Both the position numbers and the translations under genes were made by a program. The notes below the pieces were generated by a model. The model searched no databases. It worked only from the letters and a program-made list of their open reading frames with translations, and was not told where the DNA came from. Positions 44,946 through 55,838 of a stretch of DNA of 64,000 nucleotides are shown in pieces (the first letter of the stretch is position 1; every line of letters starts with the position of its first letter). The stretch is from Atkinsonella hypoxylon (taxonomy: Eukaryota > Ascomycota > Sordariomycetes > Hypocreales > Clavicipitaceae): assembly GCA_000729835.1 (NCBI GenBank), contig JFHB01000024.1, forward strand, positions 1-64,000, read 5' to 3'.

Positions 44946-47900
44946 TCACTTCTTCCCCTTGGCCTTGGCCTTCCCACGCCCTTTCGGCTTCTCGTCTTCA
45001 TCGTCATCGCCAGCCAACGCTTTAGTCGCCTTCTTTGCAGGTTTCTTTTTCGGTTGCTTGATGTACTTGTCTTTCTTGAAGTCGATTTCTTCGTCGTCCC
45101 CTTCTATTGCTTCAACAACTTCGGCATCGTCTTCCTCCTCAATAGCCTCTTCCAAATCCGGTGCTTCCTTGGCTGGCTTCTTCGGTGCTAGAACATTGCT
45201 GGCCTTCATGAAAGGAACAGGGTGGTTCATAGAATTGTATCTGGAGACATCGTCAGTGAAACATGTTCGCGAAAGCCAGCATACCAAGGCTTGTCTACTT
45301 ACGTCCTCGTGAAAGCCGCTTTGGTCTTGGTCTCGATTTTGACATCCTCATCAATCATCGGCCCGACACCCAGCTCTTGGATCGCGTCAAAGTCTTCTCT
45401 TGTGAGATAATAACTGTCCATAAGCTCAATCACTTCCGACACAGCCTCAGTACCGTCTCGCTGAAGTCGATCCACAAGCTCCTTCCAAAGCACTGGCATA
45501 TATTGTTGCCGGACCTCATTATGATCTCCGGAGGACTTGAGACGCATATGTGAGTGCAGTTCTCGAACAAATCTGCCAAGCTTGCCTTGTTTGCTGTGGT
45601 GACCGAGCCAGGATGTAAAATTGGATCCCATCAGCTGGCCTGCAACAAAGCTCGCCGGTCGTACAGTGCTGAAGACCGCGTGAGTTGGCATGAGACTCCA
45701 GTGTTGCTGAGGGCCGTGAATCATGCGATCAACAAGATCACCGTCGCTGATGCTTTCAGCCGCCTGGTCGAAAAGTTCGAGTGCTTTCAGACGCTCCTCA
45801 CGCTTAGTGTAGCCCTTGCTGTTCAGTGCCATCGGTTTTGTCCTCAGGTAGTTCTCCTGGATCATGAGGAAGCTGAACTCGTGGTCGTTGAAGTAGAGTT
45901 CAATCTTGTCATTCAGGGTTGCCTTGCTAGCTGGCGCAAAGAGCCCTCCGCCGAGCATTTTTTGGCAGATATCCCACGGTTTCAAAATCACATGCTTCTG
46001 CCAAGCTTTCGTCATGGCCTTTCCTTGGTCAAAGTTCATGGTTGTCTGGTCAAGTTTTGCAGCAGCAATCATATTGATAATCTGTCGTATATCCTTGTTG
46101 CTGCCCTCGATTAGGGCATCCACCACTGGCGGCGGAAGCTTGAGCCCCTCGCGGTGGCAGATGGTCATGATTCGAGATCGGACCTGCTCGACTGTAGGTC
46201 TGCTGAACTTGATGTCGAAAGCAACATGGTCAAATGGCCTCATTTTCGGGAGTCGACGGTCGTTGCAGATTAGGATCAGGGGCACTTCAGTCTTCTTGCA
46301 AAACTTGGCCAGTGCACCCACACCACCGCGATCGCCTGCAGACATTCCGTCCACTTCGTCCATAATCAATACCGTGTTCTTCTTCGCAGCGTCAACTTTC
46401 TTCCCGTCACCAGCAAAGAATCCAAGCAGAGATGTGTTGTTCATGGAATCACTGAGACCAGCTTCTACCAGCTTCTTGCTTCTCGTGTCACTCGCATTGC
46501 TTTCCAAAACATCATAGCCTTCTAACTTTGCTGCGAGATGGGCGGCAGTGGTTTTGCCGATGCCGGGTGGCCCAGATATGATGATGGCTCTCTCGCCCCC
46601 CAGGCCACCACCACCACGACGCTGGAAGTTGTACTTTTTCGCTTTGGGCCAATTCCGAAGCCACGTCTGGATCTTCTCGACTTGTGCCTTGTTGCCGCAG
46701 ATATGGTTCAACTGCGTAGGCGCATACTTGCTTGTGAGAAGCTGCACAGGGGCTGCTGGCGGGGGCCGAGAAGAAGGAGCTGTCCCCCTAGCTTGAGCCG
46801 CTCGTTGGGCGGCCTTGGCAGCCTCGGCTTTCTTCTTTTTCTCTTCGGCTTCCATCTCTGCAATCTGCTGTTTCACCTTGTCTTCCTCGGCCTTTTTCTT
46901 GTCCTGGGCTTTCTGGGCACCCTTTCCAGAACCACCATAAGCAGGCAGCTTTCGAATGAGATCAAAGAGTCCATTCTCATCAATTGTCCTGATACCGTGG
47001 GATTTGATCTTTGCCAACTTACTCGGCCCAGCATCGTCTCCAAGGACAACAAAGCTTGTTTTACTACTGGGTTGTCCCGTAACTTTGCCGCCATATCGCT
47101 TGACAAGTGCTTGCGCTTCGTCACGGCCAATCGTCTGTAGCACACCGGTGAATACAAATGACAAGCCTGACAAACACTCTTCCTGGCCTTCGGGTAATTC
47201 AACATCAGTCATGGGTTGAACAGACGCGTTCCCACCTCCAGCAGCAGCCTTCCGCCAATCGAATTTGGCATTCGGGTCCTTGGGAGGAGGCGTCGGTGGC
47301 CGCACCGTCACGACGCTGTCGAGAATGTCCCGGATCTCTGCATCCTCAGGTACATCGGCCTTTTTTGTTCGGGGCGCTCGAGGCTTCGCCGCGGCTGGCT
47401 TCTTTCGAGGCAAGACTTCTTCCTCGTCCTCGGATTCAGGTATTGGAGACTTTCGTTTCTTGCCAGCAGTTGAAGCGCCGCGACTGCTGGCCGTCCTACT
47501 TGTGGATTTCCCATAGGAGGCGTCTGTCTTAGCCCTTGGCGCGACTTCCTCATCCGAATCCTCTTCCACATATTCATCATCTTTTCGCCCCTTTATGTCT
47601 GCCGCAAATATGTCATCACCGCCTTCCTCGGCGTCTTCCACATAGGCGTCTTCATCGTCATCGTAAGTGTGTTGCTTATACGAGGTTGTAGTCTTGTGCT
47701 TCGTAGTCGTGCCATTCTGAGGTGGTGGTTCTATCTTGCTTGCAGACTTTTTGTTTCGCGGGCTAGATCTTACAGCAATTTTCTCCTCAACCTTGACCGC
47801 GGAGCTATTTTTCTGTGGCGTCTTTTTTGGCGTTGGTTGTTTCGGTTTGTTGCCCGTCTTGTTTGAGGCAAAATATTCATCTGCAGATATCGCTACTCCC

Positions 47901-48260
47901 TGTGGCGCCAAGTCTCTATACTTGTCTTAGCATTGGATCGAATGCATGTGGAATCGGACAAACATACGCCTTCTTCCTCTTGGGCGCCGACTTCACAGGT
48001 GTCTTGGCCACTCTAACCTCGGTTAGTGAGAAACACCCATCATCATGGAAAAGAAGAATACATGCCCTGCATCGTCTTCATCGCTGTCTTCAACAACTCT
48101 TCGACCCTCTGTAACTAACGTAAATACAATGATCTTTCCTAACGCAGCCGATGTGTTTCTTACTCGTCCTTTTCGTTTTTGTAGGCGCTTCACTCTTGGC
48201 CGGAGCTGGCGTGGGCGCTGCACCACCCTTGGGGGCAAAGAATGACCGAATGTCAGGCAT
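44946..48260 (-). CDS. RFC1: Replication factor C large subunit (Rfc1, clamp loader)
   Basis: Five exons, complement(44946..45240, 45303..47915, 47968..48017, 48062..48108, 48164..48260), 1033 residues. It starts with the PCNA-binding-like MPDIRSFFAPK, followed by Lys-rich acidic disorder. A BRCT domain spans about 312-390 (LSFVFTGVLQTIGRDEA, KTSFVVLGDDAGPSKL). The AAA+ module has Walker A GPPGIGKT (513-520), Walker B VLIMDEVD (580-587) and ICNDRRLPKMRPF. The C-terminal RFC1 domain is followed by FTRTYNSMNHPVPFMKAS across the last splice and a Lys-rich tail ending KAKGKK. It loads PCNA at primer junctions with Rfc2-5 in the nucleus. The exon 2/3 join (donor GTATTC, acceptor at 48018) is the least certain. 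Another RFC subunit lies 1.9 kb away. Confidence 0.95.
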
Positions 48261-48735
48261 GGTGTTGCAAAGCTTCGAGGACAGACAACGCCAATGAAGA
48301 AAGGGATCAAGACCAAAGAGGTGCAGACAGCCTTCTTTTGATGTCTGGGCGAATGCTGCCTTGAATTAATTGCTCGTTTCGCGACGTCTACTCCGTAGGC
48401 AGGCATCATACGGGACGGAGCACGGAAACTGTCGAGTGACGTGCACCACTGGTGCAGCTCTGGCCCACCAGTGCACGCGAAACTAACGCGCAGTGCGTGA
48501 GCTGCTGCTTAAATTCATTTTGTACTCAATTGGCAACTGCAGGCTGCGGCTGCCTCGACGCTGGTTGGCTGGCAGCTCACTGGGAAGCTGTAAGCACCGG
48601 GGTGGAGTGGATTCTGGGGGGCCGGATCGCATATTGTCATATTTATGTCTTTACTAGGGAAGATTTTCCAGAGCCGGATCATGTGGAGAGTTGCATGGCA
48701 TCACAGCCCTCCTGCAACAGCACATGCACAACACA
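48261..48735. promoter_or_regulatory. Divergent promoter of RFC1 and MRPL16
   Basis: 475 bp between start codons. Includes TCTACTCCGTAGG at about 48387-48399. In-frame ATG at 48724 offers an alternative L16 start four codons upstream. No gene within. Confidence 0.5.
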
Positions 48736-49610
48736 ATGGCCGCTGCCAATTCATCGGCGCTCTTCAGTGCCTTTCAAGGCCTGCGGCTCTGCACCTCGAC
48801 GCCGTTGAGGCAAATTCGGGTGCCCATATTCCCACAATCGAAAACGCTCGAGGCTGCCCGCCAGCTGCAGAATGTCCGTCGCGCTTTTTCTACCACATCC
48901 CCCGTTTTCGGAACCTGGCTGGAGCCAAGTTTGGATCGAAAGAAGAAGATGGCCAAGGGCCGACCCCGAGTCGCGACAGGAGGGTCGACGAAGGGTACCA
49001 CGGTCATTTGGGGTGACTATGGCCTACGCATGATCGACCATCACCGAAGAATCAGCGCCAAGCAGTTGAAGATGGCTGAGGACACCATCAAGGTCCGTCT
49101 CCGTGGTGAAAAATATCGACTCTACAAGAGGAAGTGTTGCAACATCGGTGTGTACGTCAGCGGGAACGAGGTGAGCAGCATTCTGCAGAACAGAAGAATC
49201 GTGAGAGGTTTCGTGCTTTCTGACATTTTATTAGATGCGTATGGGTAAAGGAAAGGGTTCCTTTGATCACTGGGCAACGAGGATGGCTGTCAGTCAAGTC
49301 TTGTTCGAAATCAAGGGTCACATCCACGAACAGATTGTTCGGGATGCTTTCCGTCTGGCCGGAAACAAGCTGCCTGGTGAGTTGCTCAATCGCGCACGTT
49401 CTTTTATTAAGCTTACAAATCGCAGGCCAGTGGGAGTTTGTGAAGCAGGGTGACCCGGCGGTCGTTGGAATCACGAAGCTGGACGGTGTTACCTTGGAGG
49501 ATTTGAAGCGGCCGAGGAGACAAATTGCACCAGCCGAGCTGCTGGCTGCTTCATCCCCGTCTGCTGTCACGGAGGCGGGCAGCAAGTCGGATGCTTCTCG
49601 TTCACCATGA
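48736..49610 (+). CDS. MRPL16: Mitochondrial large-subunit ribosomal protein uL16m
   Basis: Three exons, 48736..49170, 49235..49376, 49426..49610, 253 residues. An Arg/Ser-rich presequence (ending near RRAFSTTSP) is followed by the L16 core: KGRPRVATGGSTKG, WGDYGLRM, RRISAKQLKMAEDTI and, after the first intron, RMGKGKGSFDHWATR, the peptidyl-transferase-centre loop of uL16. GNKLPGQWEF spans the second intron. The tail is specific to fungi and Ala/Ser-rich. It acts in the mitochondrial 54S subunit. The ATG at 48736 (CACAATGGCC) was preferred; 48724 is an in-frame alternative. Confidence 0.94.
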
Positions 49611-50132
49611 TTTTCTGCCTTGAAAACATGTGTAAAAAGAAGAATACAGCACAAGGCATGTAATATAGAAATCAAGGATTATAGGAAGCCATAGACTTAT
49701 AGCATTGTCTCATGCAAATCATTCATGGTTTCATGAAGCGATGCGAGAACGAAAACTGTACGGCAATGCATGAGGGATATCTGTGAACTATTCATTCAAT
49801 TGGAACTTGGACCAAAAATCGACTGGTAATACAGACCAATGTAGAGTAGAGATGGCGTTTTACAAACTCCGTACAATGAATTAGTTCTGGCATGTACAAA
49901 TACATATGTAGTGCAGAGGTATCCCCCCAATCGCAATGGTCGAGGCAGTTGGTTAACTAAAGGTGAGGCCCACTTGGCAGCTGGGGGCTACAACACGCAC
50001 CCCAGCAGCACCTTGCACTTAACGCGCACGACGCGTCTTCCATATTTGTTAAAGTACCAACACACCTAGGTAGGAAGGAGTATGTAGCATCTTCCACCCA
50101 CACGCCGCCATCGTCACACCTCATGGACAAAA
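49611..50132. other. Intergenic region upstream of the small RFC subunit
   Basis: Includes ACTCCGTAC at 49866-49874 and an ACACCTAGGTAGG island near 50062. No gene seen. Confidence 0.55.
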
Positions 50133-51385
50133 ATGGCCCTCATCGTCGACAAACATAGACCGCGGTCTCTGGACGGCCTATCATACCATCCAGAACTTTC
50201 AGACCGTCTGCAGTCCCTAGTAAGAAAATCTCGTCTACCCAACTGAGCTCGGAGCTCCAAGCCACCCATTCATGTACTCACCACCAAACGCAGGCTCAGA
50301 GCGGCGATTTCCCTCATCTACTCGTCTACGGCCCATCTGGCGCAGGCAAGAAGACAAGAATCATTGCCACACTAAAGGAGCTGTATGGTCCCGGTGTAGA
50401 AAAAATCAAGATCGACTCCCGCATCTTCCAAACGACGAGCAACCGAAAACTCGAGTTCAACATCGTCGCCTCCGTGTATCATCTCGAGATCACGCCATCC
50501 GATGTGGGCAACTACGACAGGGTTGTTGTCCAGGATCTCCTCAAGGAGGTTGCGCAGACACAGCAGGTTGACCAGTCTGCCAAGCAGCGGTTCAAGGTGG
50601 TTGTCATCAATGAGGCGGACCAGCTCACCAGGGACGCGCAAGCGGCGCTGCGTCGAACGATGGAGAAATACTCGCCCAACTTGCGGTTGATTCTGCTGGC
50701 GAACTCGACGGCCAATATCATTGCGCCCATTCGATCGAGAACCCTTCTGGTTCGTGTTGCTGCGCCGACTCACGAGGAGATATGCGATGTCCTGGCTTTG
50801 TCGGCTAAGAAGGAGAATTGGGAGGTGGTCAAGGGCTTCCATCAAAGGATAGCTGTGGAAAGCGGGAGGAATCTTCGGAAGGCCCTCCTCATGTATGAGG
50901 CGGTGCATGCGCAAAAGTATGTACTTCCTCTTTCCCCCTTGTTTATTTTTATCTTATCTTTCTTATTCCTATTTTATTGTTTCAAGAGTCGTTCACAATG
51001 AGGAATAATGCCTAATAATGTGAGGGAGATTTGCAGTGAGAAGATTACCGAGAACACGCCAATACCTCCAGCGGACTGGGAAGCACTGATCGGCCAGATC
51101 GCAAGGGAGATTATGGACGAGCACACCCCTGCAAGAATATTACAAGTTCGGTCGAAGCTCTATGATCTGCTCACGCACTGCATCCCTGCTACCACGATTC
51201 TCAAGACATTGACGTTCAAACTGCTTGCGCTGATTGACGACGGCTTGAAAGGTGAGGTGATTCAATGGTCTGCGTTCTACGAACATCGGATCAAGACGGG
51301 GACCAAGGTGATTTTTCATCTGGAGGCATTTGTGGCGAAATTTATGCGCATATTCGAGATGTATCTTATGAGCATGGAGATGTGA
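50133..51385 (+). CDS. RFC5: Replication factor C small subunit (yeast Rfc5 / human RFC3 type)
   Basis: Three exons, 50133..50219, 50294..50916, 51037..51385, 352 residues. It starts MALIVDKHRPRSLDGLSYH. The AAA+ module has the atypical P-loop GPSGAGKKT (42-50) and an NEAD box in place of DEAD (VVVINEADQLT), both typical of this subunit, plus ALRRTMEKYSPNLRLIL and the Arg-finger SRC-like PIRSRTLLV. The C-terminal collar domain continues after the second intron (EKITENTPIPPADW, to YEHRIKTGTK and HLEAFVAKFM). One of four small subunits of the PCNA clamp loader and also of the Rad24, Ctf18 and Elg1 complexes; the atypical ATP site is poorly active or inactive in the family. Nuclear. Confidence 0.95.
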
Positions 51386-52663
51386 GGGGCTGATGATGCG
51401 AACTCTGGCGTTGTGATGGTGTGGGCAGCATGCTAGTTATGTTGGTAAATGTCAATAGTTAGCACGGAGTTGAATTTTGATGCTCACGTGTAAAGATGCA
51501 TCTGTGGCCAGATTGTCTGTACATTTTGTCCGTCTGTACATTTTGTCCGTGCACTAACTATGCAGGTGACAAGGTTAGTTAGTCGAACGATTCTTAAGCT
51601 GTACGGAGTAACAAGCTCAGGTTTCAACTTTGCAAATGTTGCTCAATCGAGTTGGGATGTTTTGGAAAGCAAGCAAGGACTAGTTAGACGGCGGTGCGCC
51701 CTGTTCGAAGCTCAAGTACGGACCATGACAAGATAGGACAAGCACTTCACCTGGGCAGGAATCTGGACATTTCACGCAGCTCATGCCGCAAGCACAGTTA
51801 TGATGAGGCTCGTGGTGAAATTTGCCAGCGTCGTGGGAAACCATGCCTTGATTGTGCTGGGGCGCTGGGGTGCTGGGGCCGCTTGTATCTTCCCTTTTAG
51901 GTTGGTGCAGACACTGATTTGTGTGTGTATTAACTAACTAGTTATTGGACTCGATCAAATGCAAATGCAAATTATGCAGCCGCACCGGCCCTCGCAATTT
52001 CACATTTCAGCCGGCGGTCCGTACTCCGTGCTTCGGCAGTGGTTGTACTCCGTAGTTATGCATGGGCTGGTCACGACGACTGGAGCTTGCCCCGTGCGTC
52101 TGTTCCATCGGCTGAGCCCTCCGTCAAGCCAGCCCAGTGCTAACTCGTGATGATGGCGCCGAGTGTGCCCTAGTTAACTACCTAGGTACTCCGTAGCTAG
52201 TTAGTTAATTGAGCTCGCTTGCGACGGCAGGTGAACCCGAGAGTCTGGCTGGCTCCTTCCACTCGCCCATCTTACATGGCACGTAGCATATCGGCTTGTT
52301 GTTTGTAGTTCTTTTATTTTCTACTTTGGTCCTCCGAGCTACGACTCCCTTGGGTCTTGAGTCTGGAGGCATAGAGATGCTCATTGTGAAAAGCCTCATT
52401 GGAGCAGCACGAGAGTCGAGACGACCAAGGCATCAATCACATCCAGCAATTGACCAGACATTAAAACAACCAGCACAACAAGGTCCCGTCAGCGACAGGC
52501 TACATCTAGTCTGGTCTCAGTTAGGTGCCTGCCTAACTAGTTAGCCTACCTAAGGATACTCTGTAACTTACAGTTGCGTTGCTGAACTAGAGACAGACTG
52601 CAGAGCTACCCCGCGCCCGACTCCCCGCGCCCAACTCCCCGAGCCCCTGCCCCTCTATATATT

Positions 52664-52664
52664 A

Positions 52665-52697
<33 letters not shown>
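52664..52697. repeat. (TTA)n microsatellite in the ACS promoter
   Basis: About eleven TTA units after TATATATTATA, about 210 bp upstream of the start codon. Confidence 0.9.
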
Positions 52698-52698
<1 letters not shown>

Positions 52699-52755
52699 TG
52701 AACTCGCCCATGCCGCAGGGCCACCATTAAATACCGGACAGCCTCGCACCCAGTC

Positions 52756-52781
52756 TGAGCTGAGCTGAGCTGAGCTGAGCT
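52756..52781. repeat. (TGAGC)n pentamer
   Basis: Five tandem copies of the GCTGA/TGAGC pentamer, 125-150 bp upstream of the start codon, likely in the 5' leader. Confidence 0.9.
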
Positions 52782-52907
52782 TACGCCCTCGAACAAACTC
52801 TTTGATTGCGTTTTATCTGAAGATACCCATATTGCCTCGTCTCGTTCTCTTCCTCTTTCCTCTTTCCCGCTGGCTGCTCCACGATAGCTCTCAATTGTAC
52901 ACTCACC

Positions 52908-55230
52908 ATGGCTGAGGATCAAAAAGTTCTCAAGGTTGCCGAGGCACACGGTGTCGACACTTTCCGTACGCTGCCTCTGATCTTAGTCTTCTCCTTCTCG
53001 TGTCCTTCAAGTGCTCAAAGCTGACAAGATGCTTCTCGTTGCTTCGCTTACAGATCCTCCGGACAAGATGCTTGCCAGTATGTCTGTTGTCCGCCATGAA
53101 CTCTCCTGCTTGTCATTCGTCACTCATTACTTGCCATTTGTCATTTGGCACCTATCCTCCTCATCTTTTATTCTTTTTAGCTCAGCCCTGCAGTCGAACG
53201 CTTGATTCTTTCTCCCACGTTCTCGTAAAGGGTTCAGCGATTTTCATTGGAGAAATCCCGGCTTGGCCTGACCTGAGGACCGCGCAGCTTTTTCTCAACA
53301 CAATTCGTCTTTGAAGAGTGGCGAGAGAGCACCTTAAACGAACAAGCGAAAAAGAAGAATCAATGCTAACGTCGATATGGCTAGAGCATCCCAGCAAACC
53401 CCACCTTGCCAGTGAGTAACGCCCGCCCCTAAGCCTCGTTGCTGTGGTAGACGTCCGCCAAGCTCCGCATCCTGCCGCCGCAGGGAGGGAGGGAGGCCCG
53501 AACAGTTGGAGAGCGCTTGGGCGAAAGGATCAGATGCTATAATGCTATCATGCTATACCCAATTGAACCTTCTTCCGCTCGTCCGCTCGCCCGCTCGCCG
53601 CTCTCACCCCAACGGCGCGATCGCCATGATGGCGTCTGTGTTATGCGCCGCTAACGTCTAACCAACAAATAGATTTTGAGGAATACCAGAAGCTCTACCA
53701 AGAATCCATTAGAAACCCCAACAAGTTCTGGGGGGAGCGCGCCCGAGAGCTGCTCTCGTGGTACCGCGACTTTGACACCGTCACTAGCGGCACCTTAGCC
53801 GACGGCGATGTCAAGTGGTTCGTCGAGGGTCAGCTCAATGCCTCTTACAACTTGGTTGATCGCCACGCCTTCCAGGACCCCAGCCGCATCGCCATCATCT
53901 ACGAGGCCGACGAGCCTCAACATGGCCGAAATGTCACATATGGCGAGCTTCTGCGCCAAGTATGCAAAGCCGCCTGGACTCTCAAGCAGATGGGCGTCCG
54001 CAAGGGTGACACCGTCGCCATCTACCTCCCCATGATTCCTGAAGCTGTCGTCGCCATCCTTGCCTGCATCCGCATCGGTGCAGTCCACTCTATCGTCTTT
54101 GCTGGTTTCTCGGCCGACTCTTTGAGAGATCGTGTTCTTGATGCTCGCTCCCGCATCGTCATCACCACAGACGAGGGAAAGCGAGGCGGCAAGCTCATTG
54201 GCACCAAGAAGATTGTCGATGAGGCGCTGAGACAGTGCCCTGACGTCAAAAACGTCCTCGTCTTCAAGCGAACTGGTGCCGATGTTCCCATGCAACAGGG
54301 TCGTGATGTCTGGTGGCACGAGGAGCTCGAGAAGTGGCCCAGTTATATCGCCCCCGAGGTCATGAACTCGGAGGATCCCCTCTTCCTGCTCTACACTTCT
54401 GGCTCCACCGGCAAGCCCAAGGGTGTCATGCACACTACTGCTGGCTACTTGCTGGGAGCTGCTCTGACGGGCAAGTACGTCTTCGACATCCACGACGGCG
54501 ACCGTTACTTTTGTGGTGGTGATGTAGGGTGGATTACGGGACACACCTATGTCGTGTACGCTCCGCTGCTGCTCGGTGTTTGCACTGTTGTGTTTGAGGG
54601 TACCCCGGCTTATCCCAACTTCTCGCGATACTGGGAAATCATTGAGAAGCACAATGTCACTCAGTTCTACGTGGCTCCCACCGCTCTCCGTTTACTGAAG
54701 CGCGCTGGCGATGAACACGTCAAGGGCAACATGAAGCACCTGCGTGTTCTGGGCTCCGTTGGTGAGCCGATCGCCGCCGAGGTCTGGAAGTGGTACTTTG
54801 AAGTTGTGGGCAAGGAAGAGGCGCATGTTGTCGATGTAAGTGACTAGATTTCTGTTGGTCCGATTTGGTGGAACAGACAGTTTACTAACCTGTCCTGCAG
54901 ACGTACTGGCAGACTGAGACTGGTTCCAACGTCATCACTCCGCTTGCTGGTATCACTCCCACCAAGCCCGGTAGTGCCTCGTTCCCATTCTTCGGCATTG
55001 AGCCGGCCATCATCGATCCCGTGTCTGGTGAGGAGATTCACGGAAATGATGTGGAAGGCGTGCTTGCTTTCAAGCAGCCTTGGCCAAGCATGACGCGTAC
55101 TGTGTACGGCGCTCACAAGCGATACATGGACACTTATTTCAATGTCTACAAGGGCTACTACGTACGTTTGACCGACTTTTTCTCTTTGTCTGTGTCTTTG
55201 TCTCCTTCTCTCTTCTCCTCTTTTCTGTCC

Positions 55231-55267
<37 letters not shown>

Positions 55268-55838
55268 CATTGGCTCCTTTTCTTGTCTTGCTAACCCAGT
55301 TCAGTTTACCGGTGACGGAGCTGGTCGTGACCATGAAGGCTTCTACTGGATTCGTGGCCGTGTTGACGATGTAGTCAATGTCTCTGGACATCGCCTTTCA
55401 ACAGCGGAAATCGAAGCCGCGCTCATCGAACATCACGCCATTGCCGAAGCCGCAGTGGTTGGTGTCACAGACGCGCTCACCGGCCAAGCTGTCAACGCCT
55501 TTGTCGCTGTCAAAGATGGCAACGAGGTCAACGACGCTCTTCGCAAGGAATTCATCATGCAAGTTCGCAAGAGCATTGGTCCTTTTGCTGCCCCCAAGGC
55601 CATCCACGTCGTGCCTGATCTGCCCAAGACACGAAGTGGCAAGATTATGCGAAGAATCTTGAGGAAGATTCTCGCAGGTGAGGAGGATCAACTCGGCGAC
55701 ACATCTACTGTAAGACCCCCGTTAATGCAGATTTCCATCGTCTTGTGTGGACATGAAGGCTAATTGATTTAGTTATCCGATCCAACCATCGTAGATAAGA
55801 TCATTGAAATAGTTCACCAGGAAAAGAAGGGGAAATAA
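52908..55838 (+). CDS. ACS1: Acetyl-CoA synthetase (FacA/acu-5 type)
   Basis: Seven exons, 52908..52965, 53054..53077, 53385..53411, 53673..54835, 54901..55161, 55305..55709, 55773..55838, 667 residues; all junctions in phase. Activates acetate to acetyl-CoA via acetyl-AMP. The N-terminus is assembled from two micro-exons of 24 and 27 nt that give FHPPDKMLAKHPSKPHLANF, matching the family. Landmarks: FAGFSADSLRDR, the P-loop YTSGSTGKPKG (from residue 277), CGGDVGWITGHTY, VVD-TYWQTETG across intron 4, YY-FTGDGAGRD across intron 5, and the acetylation-site Lys K624 in RSGKIMRRIL. Needed for growth on acetate or ethanol; cytosolic/nuclear in fungi. Intron 5 holds a T run of nearly 30. Confidence 0.97.

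Larger units (their letters stand above)
51386..52907. promoter_or_regulatory. Upstream region of acetyl-CoA synthetase
   Basis: 1.5 kb without a gene. Holds four TACTCCGTA/TACGGAGTA elements (51601, 52021, 52045, 52187), a CCTAGGTAC site, two CCCCGC sequences (52609-52614, 52623-52628) that fit the CreA consensus SYGGRG on the other strand, a (TTA)n run (52664-52697) and (TGAGC)n (52756-52781). Carbon catabolite control is expected for this gene family; the sites are only motif matches. Confidence 0.45.
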
